A stretch of DNA of 64,000 bases from JARFQH01 sp963825595 (GTDB lineage Bacteria > Desulfobacterota > Desulfobacteria > Desulfobacterales > SG8-13). Both the position numbers and the translations under genes were made by a program. The stretch is taken from positions 62,001 through 126,000 of the forward strand of contig CAWGUE010000008.1 in NCBI GenBank assembly GCA_963825595.1. Reading direction: 5' to 3'. Of the stretch, positions 25,959-35,594 are shown piece after piece (within the stretch, counting starts at the first letter, position 1; each line of letters begins with the position of its first letter). Below the pieces are notes generated by a model, which was not told the DNA's origin, did no database searches, and saw only the letters and a list, made by a program, of their open reading frames with translations.

Positions 25959-28900
25959 TTATTGGTTGATCGCTACCTCTGGAAAAGCCGTATCAATCTG
26001 GCTCAAGAGCTCTTCATCGGTAAAGTGCTTTAAAAAAATCGCATTTGTTGGGCACTTTGCACAACAGAGTCCGTCACCTTTACACAGAACGGGATTGACC
26101 CAGGCCTTTCGGCCGTGCGGGGTCTCGCGGAACTCAATCGCACCGTACGTGCAAGCGGTAATACAAGCCCCACACGATACACAATCGTTCTCTTTTACCT
26201 CGCAAACAGAACCCGAGACAGTGACGATATTATTTGAGAGAAGGGTTAACGCGCGGCTGGCAGCCCCATAAGCCTGGTTGATCGCCTCGGGGATATGTTT
26301 GGGATAGTGAGCTGTTCCACAAAGAAAAATGCCATCTGCCGCAAAATCGACAGGGCGCAATTTGACATGCGCTTCTTTGAAAAAACCATCCGCCCCTAAA
26401 GTAACCTTGAAAAATTGAGATATTTTTTTGTTGCCAGCGGAGGGAATAACAGCGGCAGCCAGAACAAGGTAATCGGCATCTATTGCAATCTTCTGGCCGA
26501 GAATGGGATCGGTTGCAGCAACTCTTAAAACAGGCCGACCCTCTGCCGTAACTGCTTCTACTGTGGGTTTATCATCAGGCTCATATTGAATGAATTTTAC
26601 ATCTTTTTCAGACGCTTTCCGGTAATAATCCTCTATAAACCCATAGGTTCTTATATCACGAAATAGAATGTAGATATCCATCTCGGGGTTAAATTCTTTC
26701 AGTTTCAAGGCGTTCTTTATCGAATGACTGCAGCATACCCGACTACAGTAATTTCGGTCTTCATTTCTGCAGCCGACGCATTGGATCATCACGATACTCT
26801 GGGCATTAAGGATATTTTCTTCCCCTTTGGCGATCTTCTCCCCCAGCTCTATATTGGTTATGATCCTGTCGTCCTCACCAAACATGTATTCGGTGGGTTT
26901 ATATTCATCGGCACCGACGGCGATGACGGTTGCACCATGTTTTATCTCTGTGCCCCCTCTTTCAGACGTCACTTTGGTTACGAAATTTCCGACATAACCG
27001 GTGGCCTCTGTGATAACGGCATCCGTATATACATGTATTAACTGGTGCTGATAAACTTTGCGCTCAAGACCACGTAGATAGGCCTGAACATCCATCCCAT
27101 CGAGCGTGGAATAAATTCTTCTTGCCATCCCCCCCAGTTCCGGATCCTTTTCCAGCAGGTACACCTCATGTCCCTGTTTGGCGATAGAGAGCGCACAGTT
27201 CATTCCGGCGATGCCGCCACCAACCACCAACGCCGCCTTGTTTACCGGCAAATCAATTTCCTGCAATGGCTCCAAACAGCACGCCCGGGCGACCGACATC
27301 CGGGTGATAGCCTTGGCCTTATCGGTGGCATTTTCCTTTTCCCGCGCGTGGACCCAGGAACAATGTTCCCGTATGTTTGCCATTTCAAAGAAATACTGGT
27401 TGATTCCCGCCTCCCGAAGCGTATCCCGGAATAACGGTTCAAGGGTCCGGGGAGAACAGGCAGCAACGACGACACGATTGAGCCCCTTTTCCCGTATCTT
27501 TTCCGTTATTGACTCGGCAGAATCAGTCGCACACGAAAACAGTTGTTCGGTGGCGTAAACGACGTTGTCCAGGGTCTTGGAATATTCAACTACGGAAGGA
27601 ACATCGACCACCCTGCCGATATTTGCGCCGCAATGACACACAAAAACACCGACTCTGGCTTCTTCTTCCGCGACATCCTTTTCCGATGGATATATCCTTT
27701 CCTGGGACAGTTTCCCGCGCCTGTAATCAAGGAATTCACCGCATTGGGCGCCAGCGCCGCTGGCGGTAATAACCGACTCGGGAATATCCAAGGGACCCTG
27801 GAAGGCACCGCTGACAAATACTCCCGGGCGAGATGTCTCAATGGGATTTGCAGGATTGATTTTGCAGAATCCGTGAGAATTAAGCTCGATACCATACATA
27901 TCAGCCAGTTTTTCGGCTTCAGCCGGAGGGTTCATCCCTACCGATAATACCACCAGATCGAACTCTTCTTCCTTTACGCCTTCCCCGTTCGTTGCATATC
28001 GTATGGTAACATTTTTGCTTTCAGGGATTTCTTTTCCTATGGACACGTAACTTCTGATAAATCGAACTCCGGTAAGGTTCTCCGCTCTCTGGTAGAATAG
28101 TTCGAAATCCTTGCCATAGGAGCGAATATCGTTATGGAATACCGTACACTCGGCCTCTGCGTTATGATCTTTCGTCAAAATCACCTGCTTCTGAGTATAG
28201 GTGCAGCATACGGCTGAACAGTAGCTGTTATCCCCGGGGGTAACCCGCCGGGAACCGACGCACTGAATCCAGGCGATTTTAGTTGGGTGCTTCTTATCGG
28301 AAGGGCGCAAAATCTCGCCTTCATGCGGCCCGGTGGCGCATAGAAGCCTTTCGAAGTCAAGGCTGGTGACAACATTCTGTATCTTTCCGTAGCCGTAGTC
28401 ACCTTTCAACTTGGGGTCAAATGTCTCATATCCCGGAGACAGGACGATCGCCCCGACTTTTACTTCCATCTTCTCCGGTTCTTGGTGAAAATCTATGGCC
28501 TCGTTCTTGCAAACGCCTTCGCAAATACGGCATTTCTTCTCTTTAAGGTATATACAGCTTTCTTCTATGTAGGTCACAAGGGGAACGGCCTGAGAAAAGT
28601 ATATATGGATGGCTTTGTTTGACGATAAGTCTTGATTGTATGGGTCAGGAACCTCCACCGGACAGTATTCTACACAGGTGGCACAACCTGTACATTTGTC
28701 CTCTATGACGTATCTGGGTTTTTTATTCAAGGTGACCTTGAAGTCTCTTGCTTCGCCTTCAACGGCGTCGACTTCAGTATAGGTCAAAACCTCTATATTG
28801 GGATGCCGGCCGACCTCGACCAGTTTGGGCGAGAGTATTCACATCGAACAGTCATTGGTGGGATACGTCTTGTCCAGCTGGGCCATATGGCCGCCAATGG

Positions 28901-29069
28901 CAGGTCCTTTCTCAACCAGGTAAACCTTATAACCCGATTCGGCAAGATCGAGAGAGGCCTGAATGCCGCTGATCCCTCCACCGACAACCATCACGTCTCC
29001 AAAGTTACTGTCTTCAAAACTTTTACGAAGTTGTTGAACTTTTTCCTCTCGCATCGACTCTTTTTCCAC
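25959..29069 (-). CDS. bamE: BamE-like HdrA flavoprotein, selenoprotein (in-frame TGA)
   Basis: A 1036-residue product if TGA at 28839-28841 is read as selenocysteine 77. The surrounding residues are TNDCSM, then TGA, then ILSPKLVEVGRH; HdrA proteins normally have CSMC here, so the TGA replaces a cluster-binding cysteine. An ordinary stop would leave a 76-residue stub followed by a 942-codon open frame. Domains: FAD GGGISG near 30, [4Fe-4S] CTGCATCVEYC near 126, a second HdrA module with VFVCHCGANIG near 475 and FAD VVGGGIAG near 615, and C-terminal ferredoxin CVSCGACITAC near 965. HdrA is the electron-bifurcating flavin subunit. The GTG start follows GAGGTG. Confidence 0.9.
28806..28841 (-). 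promoter_or_regulatory. Selenocysteine TGA and SECIS-like hairpin in bamE
   Basis: Fifteen bases after the TGA (28841-28839) a 6-bp stem CTGGTC/GGCCGG (with G-U pairs) closes a six-base loop GAGGTC at 28806-28823. E. coli fdhF SECIS has an apical loop AGGUCU; the shared AGGUC and the spacing support SelB recognition. Folding was judged by eye. Confidence 0.65.
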
Positions 29070-29115
29070 TTTCTATCACCTCATCCGGTTTCGTAGGTCA
29101 GTATTCACTATAAGT

Positions 29116-29248
29116 GGCTTCAAAACCCCCTCTAACACCCAATTACGGCGTTGTGGCCCTCCTCAAAATACTCGCATACGCCCGTTTATGCTGGGTTTTT
29201 ACGTTGGACCGCACCTTGTACTCGGGTGTGATTTAAAGTTTTGAAACC
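29116..29248. repeat. MITE-like palindromic element between bamE and bamD
   Basis: The 215-base gap between the two genes holds an element with outer inverted arms GGCTTCAAAAC (29116-29126) and GTTTTGAAACC (29238-29248), matching at ten of eleven positions. Inner arms are TAACACCC (29133-29140) and GGGTGTGA (29224-29231). No coding frame is seen. It should be transcribed within the operon and fold into a large hairpin that may affect processing or relative expression. Confidence 0.6.
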
Positions 29249-29284
29249 CCTTCTAAGCAAAAAGTCATTTATGAAATGCACGGG

Positions 29285-30436
29285 CTAAATCACTTCCGCG
29301 ATAATCTCTGTAATGTCCTTTATCTCCAGGCTTTTACTATTTTCCAGGGTCAGCCTGCTTTCCTCAAAATGGGTAATGCAATATGGGCAGGACGTAACCA
29401 GCACCTCGGCCCCAACGCTCACAGCTTGTTCGATTCTGATATCAGAGAATCTTTCACCCTTCAGCGTTTCCATCCAAATCCGGCCGCCGCCACCGCCGCA
29501 ACACAGGCTATCTGTCCGCGACTCCAGCATCTCATGCAATTCTAAACCGGGTATCTTGGTTAATACCTTCCGGGGCTCGTCAAATATACCGTTATGTCGA
29601 CCCAAGTAACAGGGGTCATGATAGGTCACTTTTTTCCCATACTCCTTGGTGAACGCAAGCTTGCCCTCATCAATAAGCTCGGATAAATATTGAGTGATAT
29701 GAACCACCTCAAAGTTAACCATAAATTCGGGATACTCGTTTTTAAAGGTATGGTAGCAATGAGGAGAAGAAACGAGGATTCTCTTAACTCCATTATCGAT
29801 AAAAGTTTTGATGTTTTCTTTTGCCAGACGTTTAAATAATTCCTCATCACCCGTTTTGCGGATACTTTCGCCGCAGCAATTCTCCTTGGTACCCAATATT
29901 CCGTAATCCAAGCCTGCTTTGTTAAGGATACTGGCTGTGGCAACCGCTACTTTTTTTAATCGCGGGTCATAGCTGAGATAGCAACCGGGAAAATATAACA
30001 GTTCCATCTCTTCGGTGAAGGTTTTGACAGACAGCCCTTCTGCCCACTTTGCCCGATCCTCCCGTTTTTCATTCAGTGGGTTCCCTTCGCCGGTGAGACT
30101 TGCGCTGATGGCGCGGACAGGATTGGCGGAAGCAGGAAAAACCCCGTATTCCGTGGCAATTCTGCGTAAAGATACCCCGGATTCTATCTGCCTTACGTCC
30201 CTGGGGCACTTCTGGGGACAGCTGCCGCAGGTCGTACAACGCCATATATCGTCACTTTCGATATCTGTCATACCGAACGTCGCTTCGCGGACGATCTTGC
30301 GCATACTGAATGTTCTGACCCTGTTCCACGGGCACACTACATCACAAAGTCCGCATTGATAGCATCGCTTGAAGGCCTCGCCGCCGTTCGCTTTTATAAC
30401 GTCTACGATCTCTTTATAGTCGGCTACGTTCTCCAC
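29285..30436 (-). CDS. bamD: BamD-like HdrD/CCG-domain Fe-S subunit
   Basis: A 383-residue protein. The N-terminal [4Fe-4S] sites are CYQCGLCDVVCPW and CTTCGSCPQKCPRDV. Two CCG domains follow, the first with GCYLSYDPRL and ENCCGES, the second with DPCYLGRHN and SLCCGGGGGR. CCG domains bind the non-cubane [4Fe-4S] clusters of heterodisulfide reductase HdrB/HdrD. In Bam complexes this subunit links the HdrA-like bifurcating unit to the ferredoxin BamC. A GTG start is used, 35 bases after the bamC stop. Confidence 0.87.
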   Translation of the reverse strand: MENVADYKEIVDVIKANGGEAFKRCYQCGLCDVVCPWNRVRTFSMRKIVREATFGMTDIESDDIWRCTTCGSCPQKCPRDVRQIESGVSLRRIATEYGVFPASANPVRAISASLTGEGNPLNEKREDRAKWAEGLSVKTFTEEMELLYFPGCYLSYDPRLKKVAVATASILNKAGLDYGILGTKENCCGESIRKTGDEELFKRLAKENIKTFIDNGVKRILVSSPHCYHTFKNEYPEFMVNFEVVHITQYLSELIDEGKLAFTKEYGKKVTYHDPCYLGRHNGIFDEPRKVLTKIPGLELHEMLESRTDSLCCGGGGGRIWMETLKGERFSDIRIEQAVSVGAEVLVTSCPYCITHFEESRLTLENSKSLEIKDITEIIAEVI

Positions 30437-30471
30437 TGTCTTTATTAATCCTCGTATTGTATTTTATCTAT

Positions 30472-31020
30472 TCAGTCCTTCTTTGACATCCGGGCAACGG
30501 CATCCAATATCTTCTGTAAACCATATTTGTCTGCCAGCGAATCCAATCCAATCTCCAGCTCTTCCTGCTCTTCCTCTTGTACGACTTCGTCATCGACTTC
30601 TTCTTCCCTTTCTTCTAAAACCAGGGCATCGGTTAAGCACCACTTCACACACAGGGGCTCTTCTTCGCCTTCACACATATCGCATTTCAAAGGGAGGCCG
30701 GAGTCAGGTTCTTTGAACTCTTCTCTGGAAGGGCAGGAAGCTCTGCAGAAAGCGCACTCGTCGTATTCCTTCCCGTCAATCGTGTATTTGTCTCTGCCGG
30801 CACATTCGGCCGGGGCATAATCACCAGCGAATACCGGAACATATACATCCCTGATTGGATCGCGAATCAACCGGACCCGCGCTCTGGCCGGATTGTTGCT
30901 GCTATATTTTGGATCGGCGTGAAAGGCTGAGCAGATGAGCTCGCACGACCGGCAACCATTGCACTTATCAAGATCAATTCTTATTGTTTTAATTATTTTT
31001 TTCTTTTTCTCACCCGTCAC
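30472..31020 (-). CDS. bamC: BamC-like polyferredoxin subunit
   Basis: A 182-residue iron-sulfur protein with ligand clusters CNGCRSCELIC near residue 20, CAFCRASCPS near 92, CDMCEGEEEPLCVKWC near 113, and others typical of AOR-associated four-cluster ferredoxins. A very acidic stretch (EEREEEVDDEVVQEEEQEEL) near residue 140 and a helical tail complete it. It passes electrons to or from the tungsten subunit encoded just upstream. Start is GTG at 31020 with AAAGGGG upstream; spacing to bamB is 18 bases. Confidence 0.85.
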   Translation of the reverse strand: MTGEKKKKIIKTIRIDLDKCNGCRSCELICSAFHADPKYSSNNPARARVRLIRDPIRDVYVPVFAGDYAPAECAGRDKYTIDGKEYDECAFCRASCPSREEFKEPDSGLPLKCDMCEGEEEPLCVKWCLTDALVLEEREEEVDDEVVQEEEQEELEIGLDSLADKYGLQKILDAVARMSKKD

Positions 31021-31038
31021 GGTTGTACCCCTTTCACT

Positions 31039-33045
31039 TTATTCCAATTCTTTTTCCGTAGAGGTCTTTTGGGAAGGAGCATTCTCGCTGTCGGTCAAGA
31101 TCCCCCTTTTCACTAAGTCTTCGCTCACATAATCCAATTCCAATTCCTGCAAGGACTCTTTCGTGGGAATCCCCTCGTTATTCCACCCCTTGAATTTGTA
31201 GTACGCATCCAGGAGTTCTTTTTCGAGTTCGGGAAATCTTTTCTTCCAATGGTCATCTGGCGGCTTTTCATCTGTTCTCCGTAAGCCCCTTCTTATGTTA
31301 AAAGCCCTAACCAACGTTCGGTACCTTTTGGCGGCTTGTGATAATTTGGCTTCATCCATTTCGATCCCGGCACCTGCTGACATAAATTTCGGAATATTGT
31401 GTATGTGATACGGGGGCTTTATGTGAAATGATGACAACCCGGTGCACATTCCGAGGGCGTCATCGATGTAGTGCATCCGCTCTTGCCAGTCGACAATATC
31501 ACACGTCATTTCAACAGTCGGGTAATACGGCATCGAGTTTTCTCCGCGTGGTTCCCAGTCCAGAAAATATTGCTTGAATCTGTCATCCGGAACCTGGAAC
31601 CAGTCCTTTACAAATTTTTCTCTGTGCTCCCGCTTGGGAAAAGGCGCCTGGGGGAACTGCCCTTCAATTTGGGTAATGTTCATCTTTTCGCCGGTACAAT
31701 ACATCAGAAAATATATCGGATTGAGCATCGACAGTTTGAGCGGCAACTGCTCGTGTTTTTTAATGTTATTATGCGCATATGCATCTGCGCCCTTACCAAT
31801 CTGTTTGGCAGCCCAATGCGTACCGTTGGCCAGTACATCTCCGATTCCTTCCCGCCGAACAATCCGGTCAAGCAGCCAATGAAATCTTTCCTCGTTTTCG
31901 TTCGGCATTCCCGACATGTCATCGTCGGTTAAAATCCCATCTTCATACAGTTCGAGGGCAAAGGCCATCACTTGCGGGGTTGAGTATCCGTCCACGCCGT
32001 ACTCCGTGGCACGCTGAGCGATTCTCATACCAAAATCAAGATTCGACATGGCCGCCATGGTATAGGTCAGTTTCGAGAAGCATTTCATCATAAAGGTTGG
32101 TTGCCCCGGTGGAGATATGGTTGCCCCGCATTCCATTGGACAGTTATAACAACTGATCAGTCGCGTCCGCATAGAGTTCAGCGTCTCGGTCCATTCTTCA
32201 GCGACCTCCGGGGTCCAAAATCCTTTTCTGCGGTGACGGGCATTTCCCCATGAAAAATTTTCAGTGTGCCACCTCTCATCGTGAATGGCCATCTCCTGAG
32301 GTGATCCGAGCACGGCGAGGATGGGGATGACCCCCGGAATGGGATTATCTTCACGAAATTTTATGTATTTTATTACTTCATAACAAAGCTCCATGAATTC
32401 TGCCGGTCGGGCAACATTGATGTCATTTGTTCCCCGAACAACGATCGCCTTCAGCCCTTTGTCGCCCATAACGGCACCAATACCACCGCGACTGGCGCTG
32501 GATCTGCCCTGTTCAATAGAAGCATAGTAAACCCTGTTTTCCCCGGCCAAGCCGATAGCCGCCACCTGGGCTTTCGGTTGCTTTAACTCCTGTCGAATAA
32601 GCTCTGCAGTTTCGTTGGCGCCTTTTCCCTTCAAATGAGAAGCATCGCGTATCTCAACCTTGTCATTGTGTATCCACAAATAAACCAGATCAGGGGACTT
32701 GCCGCGAATGATCACCTTGTCATAACCGGCATACTTCAATTCCGGTGCCCAGAAACCCCCCATCATTGAAAATGCCATTAATAACGTCTGGGGGGAAATG
32801 GTGGAAACAATGGTACGATTACAACCGGTGGCAGGCGTACCGCACAAAAGACCGGCGGCAAATATCAGCAGGTTATCAGGCGAGAAGGGCTCAACTTCAG
32901 GGGGAACCCTGTCCCATAATATCTTGGTGCTCGTACCCAGGCCCCCCAGATAAAGCTCCGTGTCTCGTGGGTCCGTGTGTACCCTCTCAATGTTTCCCCG
33001 GGTTAGATCCACTTCCAGGTTAATCCCTGTCTCTGCGTACCTCAT
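31039..33045 (-). CDS. bamB: BamB-like tungsten aldehyde:ferredoxin oxidoreductase family protein (class II benzoyl-CoA reductase catalytic subunit)
   Basis: A 668-residue AOR-family enzyme. The N-terminal pterin domain contains GLGTSTKILWDRVPP and the cofactor loop SASRGGIGAVMGDKGLKAI near residue 185. The [4Fe-4S] ligands are in SCYNCPMECG near 300, with another cysteine in DALGMCTG. Its length (AOR is about 605), the KLSMLNPIYFLMY and EGQFPQAPFPK segments and the downstream gene order fit BamB, which dearomatises benzoyl-CoA to cyclohexa-1,5-diene-1-carboxyl-CoA at a tungsten-bis-pterin. Other AOR-Hdr complexes share parts of this layout, so the substrate should be tested. The ribosome site GAAGGG precedes the ATG. 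Confidence 0.85.
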   Translation of the reverse strand: MRYAETGINLEVDLTRGNIERVHTDPRDTELYLGGLGTSTKILWDRVPPEVEPFSPDNLLIFAAGLLCGTPATGCNRTIVSTISPQTLLMAFSMMGGFWAPELKYAGYDKVIIRGKSPDLVYLWIHNDKVEIRDASHLKGKGANETAELIRQELKQPKAQVAAIGLAGENRVYYASIEQGRSSASRGGIGAVMGDKGLKAIVVRGTNDINVARPAEFMELCYEVIKYIKFREDNPIPGVIPILAVLGSPQEMAIHDERWHTENFSWGNARHRRKGFWTPEVAEEWTETLNSMRTRLISCYNCPMECGATISPPGQPTFMMKCFSKLTYTMAAMSNLDFGMRIAQRATEYGVDGYSTPQVMAFALELYEDGILTDDDMSGMPNENEERFHWLLDRIVRREGIGDVLANGTHWAAKQIGKGADAYAHNNIKKHEQLPLKLSMLNPIYFLMYCTGEKMNITQIEGQFPQAPFPKREHREKFVKDWFQVPDDRFKQYFLDWEPRGENSMPYYPTVEMTCDIVDWQERMHYIDDALGMCTGLSSFHIKPPYHIHNIPKFMSAGAGIEMDEAKLSQAAKRYRTLVRAFNIRRGLRRTDEKPPDDHWKKRFPELEKELLDAYYKFKGWNNEGIPTKESLQELELDYVSEDLVKRGILTDSENAPSQKTSTEKELE

Positions 33046-33164
33046 TTTTTTTCCCTTCTAGATTATCTGAATCCGTGACATAATTCTTGATTCACCACGG
33101 GTCTCAGGCACTGAACTCACAATAGCCTTTCCCCGTCGGATGGAGTTGATGGGCGAGATGTGGC

Positions 33165-33196
33165 TACAAAATAGCTATATTGTAATTATACGTCAA
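33165..33196 (-). promoter_or_regulatory. bamB promoter with a 20-bp palindromic operator
   Basis: On the minus strand, -35 TTGACG (33191-33196) and -10 TATTTT (33168-33173) are 17 bases apart. A near-perfect palindrome, TACAAAATAGCTATATTGTA (33165-33184, 18 of 20 positions symmetric), covers the -10 box and much of the spacer, the position of a repressor site. The site is about 120 bases before bamB. The rest of the 33046-33371 gap looks empty. Confidence 0.7.
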
Positions 33197-33371
33197 GGAA
33201 AAATCGACTGTCGCTCAATATATCATAACATCTAAATAATATTGAATAAAAGCATATTCGGCGCCTTCATCTGACAGGCGTTATGACGTTATGGATAGGA
33301 AGAGCACCTCTCCGAATCTTTGATGCCCGAATTGCGTAATTTGATTGTTACCATGGGCATCCCGATCTCAA

Positions 33372-33572
33372 TCAATCCGTGCGAATGATTTTGACGTGCT
33401 TGCCCACCCAACTCGGCGGCAGGTAGACCCTGCCGCTATTTCCATTCGACTTAACGACCTTTTCGATCAGCTCTTCCCCGAAGACTCTGAATTTGGCTTT
33501 GGGGGACCTGCCGGGATTTTCTTGTTTCCTGTTGATTTCTGTCAGGTCCATTTCTTCTGGAAGAGCGACCAT
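33372..33572 (-). CDS. DUF2080-family AbrB/MazE-like small protein
   Basis: A 66-residue protein. The C-terminal half (VVKSNGNSGRVYLPPSWVGK, then HVKIIRTD) is the DUF2080 signature, a short swapped-hairpin AbrB/MazE-like DNA-binding unit found in archaea and anaerobic bacteria, sometimes in transposons. The start at 33572 is preferred because GAGGGG lies six bases upstream; longer starts lack one. No toxin partner is adjacent. It lies between two promoters with related operators, upstream of bamB on the same strand, so it could be a local regulator. That is inference. Confidence 0.7.
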   Translation of the reverse strand: MVALPEEMDLTEINRKQENPGRSPKAKFRVFGEELIEKVVKSNGNSGRVYLPPSWVGKHVKIIRTD

Positions 33573-33747
33573 GTTTCCCCTCAGGTTTGAGGAACTCAGG
33601 GATTTGCTGTCGGTCCGCATTCATCGGTATTCCAAATCGGCACAGACCGAATTCCCGATAACGGAAGGGAGTCCATTTAAGTGACCGAATTTGTTTTTTT
33701 ATTTTACTTTTGATCCGCACCGTTCTGAAAGTTGGAGGGAGCACTTT

Positions 33748-33812
33748 AAAGCTATATATTAACTACAATTTAGCTATAAAGTAGTTATAGGAGGTTCCCC
33801 GGAATCTGTCAA
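33748..33812 (-). promoter_or_regulatory. Promoter and double operator upstream of the DUF2080 gene
   Basis: On the minus strand -35 TTGACA (33807-33812) and -10 TATAAC (33784-33789) are separated by 17 bases, a very good sigma-70 match. Just downstream lies TACAATTTAGCTATAAAGTA (33764-33783), related to the bamB operator. A further half-palindrome, AAAGCTATATATTAACTAC (33748-33766), resembles the dctP site. Confidence 0.7.
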
Positions 33813-33881
33813 GAAAAAACTCATCGGACGGGAAGTACACACTGCAGGAATCGATGGCGGCCTTAAGAATAGGGCGGGAAT

Positions 33882-34310
33882 TTAAATCGGATTACCGCCA
33901 TTTAGACCAAAGACCTGTCCCTCTTCAAGTGGAAGTTCTCGCATAACATATGGTACGTCAATCGCTGAAATTTCGACACGATGCGCCTTTCCCGGTACGA
34001 GCCAAAATATACTGAAATCCGTATTATCGCCCGTTGACGTTTTAGGCACTTCCACCTTTGTATGTTCCTCATATTTTTCGACATCAGCGTTGTATATAAA
34101 AACAGTCACAATGGCATTTGTATCCTCTAAAAAGGAAGCGTTATTTATTGTTCCATAAATCGTGGCCGTCTTTGGTGTCTCCACAAGGCTTAGGACAGGC
34201 TTGCTTGTATATGCGGAGGGGCTTTCCAAACTGTTACCTCCTGAACCTGATACTGAGGATAACAAGAGGGCGCTGGTACATAGAACAGAAAACATTTTAA
34301 AGTGCTTCAT
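33882..34310 (-). CDS. Exported protein of unknown function
   Basis: A 142-residue protein with a signal peptide (MKHFKMFSVLCTSALLLSSVSG). The mature part contains ATIYGTINNASFLEDTNAIV and TVFIYNADVEKYEEH, reading like a beta-sandwich carrier or lipoprotein-type domain; the signal has one cysteine but no good lipobox. Start at 34310 is chosen for GGAG seven bases upstream. No family is recognised and no operon partner is obvious. Confidence 0.55.
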   Translation of the reverse strand: MKHFKMFSVLCTSALLLSSVSGSGGNSLESPSAYTSKPVLSLVETPKTATIYGTINNASFLEDTNAIVTVFIYNADVEKYEEHTKVEVPKTSTGDNTDFSIFWLVPGKAHRVEISAIDVPYVMRELPLEEGQVFGLNGGNPI

Positions 34311-34684
34311 TTTATTTCTCCGGTCCATTGCAGCCAAAATCTTTTGACACAACCCGTGTGGGTTTAAAACGTTTTCTTTGTTAATTACAGATTAAATCAA
34401 GATACATGCCAAAATATCAATATTAACTGAAATTAATTTAATATCGATAGGTTAGGAAACTTTTGGTCTGTAAAACCTGACGATCGGTGAGTTAAACTTG
34501 AGGGTTATGGCTCAATTCGAGTGAGGGATATAACCCACGAAAAACAGAAATATAACTGAGGTGGACTCTCGTGCCTGGTCCTTTTTTCCGGCTTAGCAGG
34601 GAGCTAAAAAACGTCATGAAGTCGTGCAAGGCGAGGTCAAATCCGGCGAAAAGAGATGGGGTAATAAGGCACAGGTAAAAATTA
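34311..34684. other. Non-coding gap
   Basis: 374 bases between two minus-strand genes. The part near 34311-34450 is AT-rich and should hold the promoter of the exported protein. No terminator, palindrome or coding frame of note is seen. Confidence 0.4.
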
Positions 34685-35302
34685 TCAGGTTAGTGGAGGT
34701 GCCGATGACGGCTGACGCGGCGGGGATGAACAGCCCGAATGCGCCGGTTGGGCCTTCTTTACTCCGGGTGGATATTGTTTGAGGATTTCGGCCACCCATT
34801 TTTGGGTATACTCGGTCGATTTTTGGGGACGAGTGGATTTAGCGATCCGGCGGATACCCGTGCCCCGCCAAAATAGTTTCTGCGATTCGGCATCCAGAAA
34901 ATCAATGGTCAGAGTGCCTTCGTCATATTCCTGGACGGTTGTTTCAAAAGCCGAATCTCCCGGGTAGCGGTGACCGAACCACCCGTCACCGGTATAATCC
35001 ACCTCGACCCTGGCAACAGTAGACCAATGGTAAGCAACCAGGAAATCGACGTTTCCCCCGGAAGACCTTTGGTAGCCTTTTTCGACCAGTGTGTTCTCAA
35101 CGGCCTCGTGTATCCGTTTCATCAAAAACGGATTGTCCGAACCCGACGGACCCTTTTTTATCCGGGATGCACCTGCAAAATCAAAACGTTTATATTGGGA
35201 AAATGCTGTCTTAACTTCATAATCCTGACCGACCCTGACCCCCAGGAAGGTCCAGAGGGATATTAATAGGATCCAGGCACACAGGCACTTCAATTTCGAC
35301 AT
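34685..35302 (-). CDS. DUF4136-like envelope protein
   Basis: A 205-residue protein with an N-terminal signal or anchor helix (CLCAWILLISLWTFLGVRV). The body matches DUF4136: a FSQYKRFDFAG beginning, DFLVAYHW in the middle, then EGTLTIDFLDAESQKLFWRG and YTQKWVAEILKQYPP. Most family members are lipoproteins; here the C-L-C in the signal is not a standard lipobox. A low-complexity proline/serine tail (PPRQPSSAPP) follows the domain. The start at 35302 has GGAGGT seven bases upstream. Family function is unknown. Confidence 0.75.
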   Translation of the reverse strand: MSKLKCLCAWILLISLWTFLGVRVGQDYEVKTAFSQYKRFDFAGASRIKKGPSGSDNPFLMKRIHEAVENTLVEKGYQRSSGGNVDFLVAYHWSTVARVEVDYTGDGWFGHRYPGDSAFETTVQEYDEGTLTIDFLDAESQKLFWRGTGIRRIAKSTRPQKSTEYTQKWVAEILKQYPPGVKKAQPAHSGCSSPPRQPSSAPPLT

Positions 35303-35594
35303 GATGTGACCTCCTTGAGTGGAAAAAACCACCCCCGGAAGAAGAATCGATCGAGTACCGGAAACGCGATCTGAAAAAACCCGGAGTTCTTGATTGGACT
35401 AACCGAGGGCGTTGAGGCACCTTGATTCGATGATGCCAACCGTTATTCTTCTACTCTGGATAATTGTTAGAGAGGAAGGGAATATCTAACCGTGATGATG
35501 GATTACTTCCAACGCGATTCAAAATTGAAAGGAGTTATTCAAGGTGTGATAGCAGCATTAATAGAAGTGATTGACCGCTTTTTGTCCCGTTGGA

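Noticed and set aside
28787..29069. hdrA-like gene broken by a nonsense mutation
   Set aside because: The TGA falls exactly on a conserved cysteine, a SECIS-like loop follows, and the neighbouring MvhD-like gene has the same arrangement; selenocysteine explains both better than decay.
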